This document shows positions 7,618-13,456 of a stretch of DNA of 16,127 bases, piece by piece. The DNA is from an uncultured Ruminococcus sp. (lineage in GTDB: Bacteria > Bacillota > Clostridia > Oscillospirales > Ruminococcaceae): NCBI GenBank assembly GCA_937894495.1, contig CALCRR010000321.1, positions 1 to 16,127 of the forward strand, read 5' to 3'. Both the position numbers and the translations under genes were made by a program. The notes beneath the pieces were generated by a model. That model was not told the DNA's origin, did no database searches, and was given only the letters and a program-made list of their open reading frames with translations. The stretch's first letter is position 1. Each line of letters opens with the position of its first letter.

Positions 7618-7856
7618 TGTTTTCTCCAGTTCCGTGTACACTTGATTTATTTAGCTATGTCTTTAGGATACCATATTATTTATGAAAAGAACAGGCAGAG
7701 GTGATGTAACAGGAACAAGAGGATTTTTATTGAAAACCGACACTGTATCGGCGCAGAGCTGTCACGATTTTGTACGGCATATATATCATATCCACATAAT
7801 AGAGCTGCTTTAAATTACATTGTCCGTGTAATTGTGAGAAATATCCAAAATATATA
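7618..7856. other. intergenic region between recombinase 2 and the mobilisation module
   Basis: About 240 bases without a supported gene. It holds a small palindrome AATTACA-7-TGTAATT (7813-7833) and a motif ATGTAACAGGAACAA (7704-7718) weakly like the repeats flanking recombinase 1. Such a gap beside a recombinase start is where an attachment site may lie, but I cannot define one. Confidence 0.35.
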
Positions 7857-7909
7857 TTGAACTTTTATCTAAATTGTGGTATAATGGTTACTGTAAATCG
7901 CCGATTTAC
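7857..7909 (+). promoter_or_regulatory. consensus promoter with palindromic operator at the transcription start
   Basis: TTGAAC (7857-7862), 17 bases, TATAAT (7880-7885). Immediately after, the perfect palindrome GTAAATCG-C-CGATTTAC (7893-7909) covers the expected start of transcription, a classic repressor position. It drives the regulator starting at 7940, which may repress itself. Confidence 0.75.
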
Positions 7910-7939
7910 GACATATTTTTTTACGGAGGTAACTGCATA

Positions 7940-8399
7940 ATGGACAAGGAGTTTGTAAAAAAATAAGGGGTACGAAACTATTCCCGAAACGGAGGTCATC
8001 AGGGCTGTACTTGAAGGGTCTCCCAACTTTGATGATTTTCACGATCTTGTGGCGTGGTACATCGGGAAAACGGGAGTGACCACCGAGAAGCTCGCCGCGC
8101 GGACGGGCATCGCAGACAGAACGGTAACAAGTCTCAGGGCTAAAAATGCCGGGGACGTAAAACACGAACTGAATCTGCTGGTCGCTCTTGCGGTAGGACT
8201 TCACATGACCCCCGAACACGCCAACCTTCTGATAAACCTTAACGGGCAATTTTTAAGAAAGAAGAAGCCGATAGAGCGATACTATATGTATCTGCTTTCT
8301 ATCGGCTCTTTTTATTGCGTGGCAGAGTGCAATGATTTTCTTATCGCACACGATATGCCGCCGCTTACGAATAATGATAATATTTCCGATTTCGATTGA
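7940..8399 (+). CDS. XRE-type regulator with apparent frameshift in an A7 run
   Basis: GGAGGT (7925-7930) stands 9 bases before the ATG at 7940, but that frame reads MDKEFVKK and stops at 7964. The next frame continues at once from 7965 (KGYETIPETEVIRAVLEG) to 8399 without a stop. Removing one A from the seven-A run at 7957-7963 would give a single product of about 152 residues. In it, the region around WYIGKTGVTTEKLAARTGIADRTV is a helix-turn-helix, and the end (YYMYLLSIGSF, VAECNDFLIAHDMPPLT) matches the C-terminal style of clostridial XRE proteins. Three explanations are open: sequencing error, a real null mutation, or slippage on the A-run. The nearest in-frame later start is a GTG at 8049 without a ribosome site. 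Probable role: control of the mobilisation genes. Confidence 0.65.
8266..8313 (+). terminator. terminator-like hairpin inside the XRE-type coding region
   Basis: AGCCGATAGA (8266-8275) pairs with TCTATCGGCT (8298-8307), a perfect 10-base stem with an inner GATAC/GTATC stem, followed by CTTTTTATT. It lies in the coding part about 90 bases before the stop codon. Confidence 0.45.
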
Positions 8400-8450
8400 A
8401 AGATCTCCTTTTTCTTTTCAGAGGGGTTGCATTCGCCTGTAAAAATCGGC

Positions 8451-8459
8451 TGTTATAAT
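8451..8459 (+). promoter_or_regulatory. extended -10 promoter for mobC-relaxase
   Basis: TGTTATAAT has the TG-N of an extended -10 followed by a perfect TATAAT (8454-8459). No good -35 lies at 17 bases; TTGCAT at 8427 is 21 bases away. It would produce a leader of about 210 bases running through the oriT palindromes to mobC. Confidence 0.4.
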
Positions 8460-8488
8460 AGAGGGATATTTTGCGCCGAAGTCGCACA

Positions 8489-8660
8489 GCTCCAATTTCA
8501 CTCGGAGCGTGAAAACTGACGAGCAACGCTGTAAAAAAGAGAACACGCCGGAAAGGCGTGTTTCAAACCCAGCAAGCTCGGCAAGGTGTCATTACATTTA
8601 TGAAAAAATGAATGCCGCCTTGCACAGCTTGTCAGAGGGCGCTGCCCCTAAGACCCCGAA
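8489..8660. other. oriT: probable origin of transfer (oriT)
   Basis: The gap before mobC is packed with inverted repeats: GCTCC/GGAGC (8489-8508), a perfect AACACGCC/GGCGTGTT hairpin with a 5-base loop (8542-8562), a longer imperfect pair GCAAGGTGTCATT / AATGCCGCCTTGC (8581-8593 and 8611-8623, 11 of 13), and GGGC/GCCC (8637-8647) running into CCTAAGACCCC. A palindrome cluster just upstream of mobC and a relaxase is where MOBP-type elements place oriT. The nick position is not determined; the CCTAAGACCCC block is my best guess. Confidence 0.6.
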
Positions 8661-8678
8661 TTTTAAGGAGAGAGATAA

Positions 8679-9065
8679 ATGGAAGAAGATGAAAAGAGAA
8701 ACCGATATATCCAGCTCAGGCTGAACGAATACGAATTTAGGGAGATAGAAGAAAAGTTCCGCAACAGCGGCTTGAAGTCCAAGAGCGAATTTATCCGTGT
8801 CATGGTGCTTGAAGGTCTTATGATCTACATTGACGAAAAGACCGCAAAGGACATCTACCGTGCGGTCAGCAGCGTTTCAAATAACGTGAACCAGATCGCA
8901 CGGCGGGTAAATTCCACGGGCAATGTTTATGCCGAGGATATAGCCGAGATAAAGAATGGAGTAAGTGAGATTTGGCAGCAACTAAGATCTTTCCGATCAC
9001 AGCTACAGAGTATAAAGCCATCGCCTATATTGCAAACCCCGAAAAGACCGACGGCGGACGATTGA
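8679..9065 (+). CDS. mobC: MobC-like mobilisation accessory protein
   Basis: A 128-residue relaxosome accessory protein. The N-terminal third (RYIQLRLNEYEFREIEEKF, then SKSEFIRVMVLEG) is a ribbon-helix-helix DNA-binding region. The middle has the MobC signature SSVSNNVNQIARRVNSTGNVY, followed by helices ending in EIWQQLRSF. It is expected to bind oriT and help the relaxase open the strands at the nick. The ATG at 8679 follows AAGGAG by about ten bases. Its 3' end overlaps the relaxase start by 94 bases in another frame, usual for this gene pair and a sign of tight co-expression. Confidence 0.88.
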   Translation: MEEDEKRNRYIQLRLNEYEFREIEEKFRNSGLKSKSEFIRVMVLEGLMIYIDEKTAKDIYRAVSSVSNNVNQIARRVNSTGNVYAEDIAEIKNGVSEIWQQLRSFRSQLQSIKPSPILQTPKRPTADD

Positions 9066-10378
9066 TATACACCTACGGCTGCTCCGATGAACCGTCACAG
9101 GCGAGCCTTGATTTTGATGAAGTCAGGCTCATGGGGACGGGGCAAAGCACCGTGCTGTCACAGCATTTTATTCAGAGCTTTGCGCCCGGGGAGATCACTC
9201 CCGAAAAGGCTCTTGAAGTCGGCGTAGAGCTTGCGGATAAACTGCTCCACGGAGAGTATCAGTATTTTCTTGCAGTCCACACCGATACCGACCATATCCA
9301 TGTGCATTGTATTTTCAATAATACAAATCAATTCAGCGGCAGAACTTTTGAAACTTTAGAGAACAGAAAGAGCGATCCGTCGGCGGCAAAACTTCTAAGA
9401 TTTTCGGATGAGATATGCCGTAAGCATCATCTTTCCGTGATCGAAGATCACCGCAGCACAAAGGGAATGTCGCACTATGAATGGAGCATGGAGCAGATAA
9501 ATCTATCGTGGAAAGCCAAGCTGAAACACACGATAGATCAGGTGGTAAAGGTCAGCGACAGCTTTGAGGATTTTCTGAAAAAATGCGCCGTTTTCGGTGT
9601 GCTTGCGGAATACAATCCCAATCATAAGATCGACCTCAAATTCATGCTTGCGGAGCAAAAAGAGCGTAACCCCCGTGCCAAGATGACAAGAGCAAAAACG
9701 CTGGGCTGGAACTACGAAACCAAGCAGATAACCGAGCGCATAGAGAAGATGAAATTCTATGCCGACTACACCCCGAGGATAAAAATTATCCGCACCGCTT
9801 CGGAGAAGTTTTTGCAGTCAAAGGGCTTGACGAATTGGGCAGACCGTCAGAACATGAAAGAGGCAAGCAAGGCTATGAACGAGCTTGCAAAACACGGCAT
9901 GACTGCAGACGAAGTTCATCAGGCGGCACAGATAGCTTTTGTTCACCGAATGGAACTAATGGACGAGCTGAAATTCATCAATGTGCAGCTTAAAGAGATA
10001 GACGAGCAGACAGCTTTAATCACGCAGCTGCAGAAATACAAGCCTATCCATGACAGGCTAAAAACGCTTACGGGGAAAGCCAAGAAAAAGTTCCTTGACG
10101 ATTGCCGTTACGAGCTTGACGAGTATCAGAAAGCGGCAAAAAAGCTGAAAAAATGGTACACGGACGGAGTGCTACCGACCCTTGATCTGCTTGAACGAAA
10201 AAAGACCGCCCTTATACAAGAACGGTCGGAAAAAGATATGCAGTTCAAGGCTGCCGACGAAGAGAGCAAGAGCCTGTCCAAATCGGCGCATACGCTTGAA
10301 AAATTCCTTGAAAACTCTCAGGAGCGAAATGAGGAAGAACAGCGCAGGAAGAAGAAAAAGAATGGGGATCTGGAGTGA
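8972..10378 (+). CDS. mobA: MOBP-type relaxase (MobA/VirD2 family)
   Basis: A 468-residue relaxase that would nick oriT and stay bound to the 5' end for transfer. The N-terminus AIAYIANPEKT holds the likely catalytic Tyr19. The second motif is HFIQSFAPGEITPEKALEVG, and the metal-binding motif is HTDTDHIHVHCIFN with His108, His110 and His112. After about residue 300 the protein is a long charged helical tail ending in a lysine- and glutamate-rich segment, probably for contacts with MobC or a coupling protein. It begins with TTG at 8972, with GGAG ten bases upstream; no ATG fits the motif-bearing N-terminus. No type IV secretion genes are in the window, so the element may be mobilisable rather than self-transmissible. 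It ends only five bases before the stop of the converging gene. Confidence 0.92.
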   Translation: MAATKIFPITATEYKAIAYIANPEKTDGGRLIYTYGCSDEPSQASLDFDEVRLMGTGQSTVLSQHFIQSFAPGEITPEKALEVGVELADKLLHGEYQYFLAVHTDTDHIHVHCIFNNTNQFSGRTFETLENRKSDPSAAKLLRFSDEICRKHHLSVIEDHRSTKGMSHYEWSMEQINLSWKAKLKHTIDQVVKVSDSFEDFLKKCAVFGVLAEYNPNHKIDLKFMLAEQKERNPRAKMTRAKTLGWNYETKQITERIEKMKFYADYTPRIKIIRTASEKFLQSKGLTNWADRQNMKEASKAMNELAKHGMTADEVHQAAQIAFVHRMELMDELKFINVQLKEIDEQTALITQLQKYKPIHDRLKTLTGKAKKKFLDDCRYELDEYQKAAKKLKKWYTDGVLPTLDLLERKKTALIQERSEKDMQFKAADEESKSLSKSAHTLEKFLENSQERNEEEQRRKKKKNGDLE

Positions 10379-10383
10379 GTTCT

Positions 10384-11082
10384 TTATTCTATTTTGATTC
10401 CTTGCTTTTTTGCAGATTCTTTTGCGGCAATGCTTTTTTCAATATCTATCGGTTTATCTGAATAAACTCTCGGATATAGTATGCTGCAACCCATAAGCAT
10501 AGAGTATTCTTTTTTGGCAAATTGGATCAGTTTTCTTGCTCTGTCATAAAACTCACAGTTTGATAAGTACAACTCATTAAAATATTCATATGTTACATAG
10601 TTATAATGAGTAATTTCCACAGGATTCATCGGAAATTCCATTTTGCCTTCTTCAACTCTTTTTAATTCTTCAATCAACAATGATTCAGGAATATGATTAA
10701 GCCAGTTTCTTTCTCGATTAAACAGAGTTAAGAGTTGTGATATTTCTTCTGTTGCTTCTAACAATGGAATATCTGTGTTTCCTTTTTTTACTCGTTTTCT
10801 AATATGTTCTCGATACTTAAAATACGATATAGATACTTTCTGTGAATCTCCAAGTAAATTAACAAGATACGATAGTACATTATAGGTTTTATCAGTCATT
10901 TCGCTATATATCTTATATGGAACCGTTTCTTGTCCTTTGTATTTATCAACATATTCTTTGAGTTCAATATTATAAGATTTCATTTTGTCCATGCACAGTT
11001 CGCATGATGATATGATCCTATTAAGATAAATGCAGCAGTTTTTTTTCGAGTCAAGTGGAAATTGTTTATCTTCTTGATTCAT
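10384..11082 (-). CDS. AT-rich hypothetical protein with HEPN-like RNxxxH motif
   Basis: A 232-residue soluble protein, largely alpha-helical, not confidently assignable to a family. Residues 119-135 read TLFNRERNWLNHIPESL: Arg125, Asn126 and His130 form the Rx4H motif with a polar residue after Arg that marks HEPN ribonucleases. Upstream are helical segments with CCIYLNRIISSCELC and YNVLSYLVNLL. One sequence row I counted is about one-third G+C, clearly lower than the relaxase, which points to a separate origin. Its ATG lies 4 bases after the stop of the zinc-ribbon/RHH gene, and its ribosome site AAGGAG lies in that gene's last codons, so translation is coupled. It converges on the relaxase with no terminator between. 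A regulator followed by a toxin-like gene is the layout of many toxin-antitoxin and phage-exclusion units, but that function is inference. Confidence 0.6.
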   Translation of the reverse strand: MNQEDKQFPLDSKKNCCIYLNRIISSCELCMDKMKSYNIELKEYVDKYKGQETVPYKIYSEMTDKTYNVLSYLVNLLGDSQKVSISYFKYREHIRKRVKKGNTDIPLLEATEEISQLLTLFNRERNWLNHIPESLLIEELKRVEEGKMEFPMNPVEITHYNYVTYEYFNELYLSNCEFYDRARKLIQFAKKEYSMLMGCSILYPRVYSDKPIDIEKSIAAKESAKKQGIKIE

Positions 11083-11086
11083 ATTA

Positions 11087-11512
11087 TTAAAGCTCCTTAC
11101 TATGATTAGATTTGTATTCTTCCAATGCCGTCAGCAAAAGCTGTTTTATGGTCATACCGCGCTTCTGAGCATAGGCCTTGATCTCATCGCCCTCGCCTTT
11201 GGGGACATTGAAACGGATATAATCATAATTCTCCTTGATATATTCCGCTGTCGGCTGGGCTTTCTTTCGTTTCCGACTTTCGGTACATTCCTTACAGTAT
11301 TTCTGAGAGCCGGAGGTCACGGTATAGGGCTTGCCGCAGAGCGGACAGATCTGCTCGCTCCCGATCGTGACGGACGCACCGGCTTTCTTCTTCTCGGCAT
11401 AGGCACGGTTGCGGTTGACCTGAGCCTTGTCACGGCAGTATATACAGTATTTCGCACGGCTTGAAGCTGTCTGAAACTCCATACCGCACATCTCACATTT
11501 GCGTGTAAACAA
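11087..11512 (-). CDS. double zinc-ribbon protein with ribbon-helix-helix C-terminus
   Basis: A 141-residue protein with two similar cysteine modules: Cys6, 9, 23 and 26, and Cys56, 59, 73 and 76 (CPLCGKPYTV, YCKECTESRKRKK). The C-terminal 45 residues (YIRFNVPKGEGDEIKAYAQKRGMTIKQLLLTALEEY) look like a ribbon-helix-helix DNA-binding domain. The TTG start at 11512 is favoured because it keeps the first zinc pair Cys6/Cys9 and follows a G-rich ribosome site; the next ATG would lose Cys6. It probably represses its own promoter and perhaps the divergent ssb promoter, since both carry the same sequence. It leads a two-gene operon with the HEPN-like gene. Confidence 0.75.
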   Translation of the reverse strand: MFTRKCEMCGMEFQTASSRAKYCIYCRDKAQVNRNRAYAEKKKAGASVTIGSEQICPLCGKPYTVTSGSQKYCKECTESRKRKKAQPTAEYIKENYDYIRFNVPKGEGDEIKAYAQKRGMTIKQLLLTALEEYKSNHSKEL

Positions 11513-11542
11513 GCGTATCCCCCCTAAAATTGTCTTTTACTT

Positions 11543-11571
11543 ATTCTATCATATATTAAGCATAAAGTCAA
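11543..11571 (-). promoter_or_regulatory. promoter of the zinc-ribbon/RHH operon
   Basis: TTGACT (11571-11566) and TAGAAT (11548-11543) are 17 bases apart on the minus strand. The stretch TTGACTTTATGC at the -35 is repeated exactly in the opposing ssb promoter. Confidence 0.7.
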
Positions 11572-11671
11572 GCATAACAAGAATTTTGTGAAAAAGTGAC
11601 CGGGGAAATACAATAATCGGGGTGCTGTTTGCTGCGCTCCTACAAAAATATTTTTCTTCCTAAAATTATAC

Positions 11672-11700
11672 TTGACTTTATGCGTAAAGTCATATATAAT
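11672..11700 (+). promoter_or_regulatory. ssb promoter with palindrome in the spacer
   Basis: TTGACT (11672-11677), 17 bases, TATAAT (11695-11700). The perfect inverted repeat TGACTTTA-TGCG-TAAAGTCA (11673-11692) overlaps the -35 and fills the spacer, so a bound protein would block RNA polymerase. Between the two divergent promoters (11572-11671) I see only a CCGGGG / TCGGGG direct repeat around 11601-11620. Confidence 0.75.
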
Positions 11701-11750
11701 ATAATCACAGTCAGAACAAAACCACCAACACGAAAGGAAAGGTAATCACT

Positions 11751-12128
11751 ATGACCAACATCGTAATCGAAACAGGCAGACTTACTGCCGACCCCGAACT
11801 GAAACTCACAGGAGACAGCAAGCTCTGCAAGTTCCGCATCGCCGTTGACCGCCCCAAGCGCAAGGGTGAGGACAAGCCCGAGACCGACTTCTTCAACTGC
11901 ACCGCATGGAATCACAACGCCGAGTTCATTAACGATATGTTCTCCAAGGGCGAAATGATAACCGTGGTCGGCAATCTCAGAAGCTCCACTTTTGAGAAGA
12001 ACGGCGAGAAACGCTCCGCTGTCGAGATCAAGGTGAACGAGGTACACTTCCCCGGCTACCGCAGAAAACAGGAGAACAACAGCACCGCAGACAGCGGCAG
12101 TACCTATGACGGCGATGTGCTGTTCTGA
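11751..12128 (+). CDS. ssb: single-stranded DNA-binding protein
   Basis: A 125-residue SSB with the OB fold in order: NIVIETGRLTADPEL, LCKFRIAVDRPKRK, TDFFNCTAWNHNAEFINDMFSKGEMITVVGNLR and KNGEKRSAVEIKVNEVHF. After a short polar linker it ends in DGDVLF, a version of the acidic tip that recruits partner proteins. It would coat the transferred single strand and help the element replicate. GGAAAGG lies upstream of the ATG. It is the first gene of a plus-strand operon with the small gene and parA, driven by the palindrome-bearing promoter at 11672. Confidence 0.92.
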   Translation: MTNIVIETGRLTADPELKLTGDSKLCKFRIAVDRPKRKGEDKPETDFFNCTAWNHNAEFINDMFSKGEMITVVGNLRSSTFEKNGEKRSAVEIKVNEVHFPGYRRKQENNSTADSGSTYDGDVLF

Positions 12129-12140
12129 AAGGTGACGGCT

Positions 12141-12425
12141 ATGTTTGACAACAAGGTGCATTATTGGTGCTGCTTTTCGGACGTTGAGCAGAAGTTCCCC
12201 AATATGTGGACGGACGAAAAGCAAGCCACCAAAGCTATCGACTACTGCAAAAGGCAGTATGAAAAGATCGAACAGGCTATACCTGTCATAGCAAATTTAA
12301 GCAAAAGACCCGATATTTCCGACGAACTGAAAGAAGCACTTTCCCTCGCTCTCGACTGCATGGGCGAGACCGAAGGCATCTATCAGGACTACGGCAGAGC
12401 TGTCGGGAGACCACAGGAGGAATGA
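12141..12425 (+). CDS. small conserved-looking element protein of unknown function
   Basis: A 94-residue protein I do not recognise as a named family. It begins MFDNKVHYWCCFSDVEQKFPNMW and continues with charged helices (ATKAIDYCKRQYEKIEQAIPVIANL, ISDELKEALSLALDCMG). It has no membrane segment or signal peptide. I use the ATG at 12141, with AAAGGTG upstream; a GTG at 12132 would overlap that site. It sits 12 bases after ssb, and its stop overlaps the alternative start of the parA frame, so the three are one operon and it probably has a replication or maintenance role. That is inferred from position only. Confidence 0.65.
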   Translation: MFDNKVHYWCCFSDVEQKFPNMWTDEKQATKAIDYCKRQYEKIEQAIPVIANLSKRPDISDELKEALSLALDCMGETEGIYQDYGRAVGRPQEE

Positions 12426-12427
12426 AC

Positions 12428-13456
12428 ATGAGCATTACAATATCCGTATCGAATCAAAAGGGCGGCATCGGCAAGTCCACCACGGCATACAACCTCGGCG
12501 CTGTCCTTGCCCTGAACCACGACAAAAAGGTGCTGCTTGCCGACATTGATCCGCAGGCCAACCTCAGCGAGTATCTCGGCTACGAGCCGGACGGACTTCC
12601 CACTATGACACAGCTTATCATGACAGCCTGCACAGGCATGCCCACTGTGGATCCTTTCAGTGATCTGACGGTAATGCATTACATGAAGCATGGGTTTCGG
12701 TACATGGGAAGGATAACGATAACCACCGATGTTGTAAGAGAGAACAACCAGACCTACCGCTTGGGGTGGACGGAGCAGTGCAAGGACGGCTCAAAAATGG
12801 GTGTAGGCTGCCCTGAGTATGTTTTGCTTTTCAGAAAGCTCCCCACCGACACGGGAAGAGCTTATGCAGATGTGCCTGTTAAAAAGACTAAAGATGAATA
12901 TACAAGGGCAAGGTGGCAGATAGACGCTCATGCTTACTGGAAGTCGAGCGGTGACAGGCTTGTGAGTAAGAAAGAGGTCGAAGCCGCTCCGGTAAACAAG
13001 CTGCAAAAGCTTTACAGTAAATACAGCAGAGAGCATATCTATGACTTTAAGGAACACATAAAGCTCGTTGAAAGACTTGATAAGGACGGTAAGCTGCCTG
13101 CTACATTCATGGTGGCGGCGCCTGCCAGCTGGAATGACAGGGTATGGGACGATATAAACCGAATGCGTACTTTAAACTCGGAGCAGAAGCGCCGAGACCT
13201 CACAATGCACGTATGCCCTTTGCAGCTTGACATAGTTGAGCGCCTTATCAACAGATACTCAAACGAGGGAGACAAGATACTGGATCCTTTCGGCGGCATA
13301 GGAACAGTTCCGAAGACGGCTATAAAAATGGGCAGATACGGTATTGCGATAGAGCTGAACCCTGACTATTTCAGAGACGGCGTGGGATATTGCAAGGCTG
13401 AAGAGGAAGAAATGGATACGCCTACTCTGTTTGACTTTATCGGGGAGGCTAAGTAA
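12428..13456 (+). CDS. ParA N-terminus fused in frame to a phage DNA methyltransferase C-terminal part
   Basis: A 342-residue frame made of two unrelated parts. Residues 1 to about 70 are ParA: the deviant Walker A KGGIGKST (11-18) and the A' motif LLADIDPQANLSEYLGY (36-52). From about residue 75 (DPFSDLTVMHYMKHGF) it is a phage-type N4/N6 adenine or cytosine methyltransferase, with HVCPLQLDIVERLI and the SAM-binding motif DPFGGIGTVPKTA at 286-298. In this class the catalytic (S/D/N)PP(Y/F) motif comes before the SAM motif; none is present here, so it was lost at the junction. ParA also lacks its later motifs, so neither activity should survive. AGGAGG (12415-12420) is 7 bases before the ATG at 12428. 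The join lies near 12640-12660. Confidence 0.8.
   Translation: MSITISVSNQKGGIGKSTTAYNLGAVLALNHDKKVLLADIDPQANLSEYLGYEPDGLPTMTQLIMTACTGMPTVDPFSDLTVMHYMKHGFRYMGRITITTDVVRENNQTYRLGWTEQCKDGSKMGVGCPEYVLLFRKLPTDTGRAYADVPVKKTKDEYTRARWQIDAHAYWKSSGDRLVSKKEVEAAPVNKLQKLYSKYSREHIYDFKEHIKLVERLDKDGKLPATFMVAAPASWNDRVWDDINRMRTLNSEQKRRDLTMHVCPLQLDIVERLINRYSNEGDKILDPFGGIGTVPKTAIKMGRYGIAIELNPDYFRDGVGYCKAEEEEMDTPTLFDFIGEAK

Noticed and set aside
7704..7718. Third copy of the GGAACAA motif upstream of recombinase 2
   Set aside because: Only ATGT plus GGAACAA match and spacing differs; too short to separate from chance, so it is only mentioned in the intergenic entry.
8427..8459. Standard -35/-10 promoter TTGCAT...TATAAT
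   Set aside because: The spacing is 21 bases, too long for a normal promoter; the extended -10 alone is the better reading.
8509..8724. Plus-strand frame of 71 codons before mobC
   Set aside because: It begins with GTG without a good ribosome site, lies over the oriT palindromes, and its end overlaps mobC; the residues look like translated repeat DNA.
11640..12224. 194-codon minus-strand frame opposite ssb
   Set aside because: It covers the ssb promoter and the whole OB-fold gene; no ribosome site and no recognisable motif, so it is an antisense shadow.
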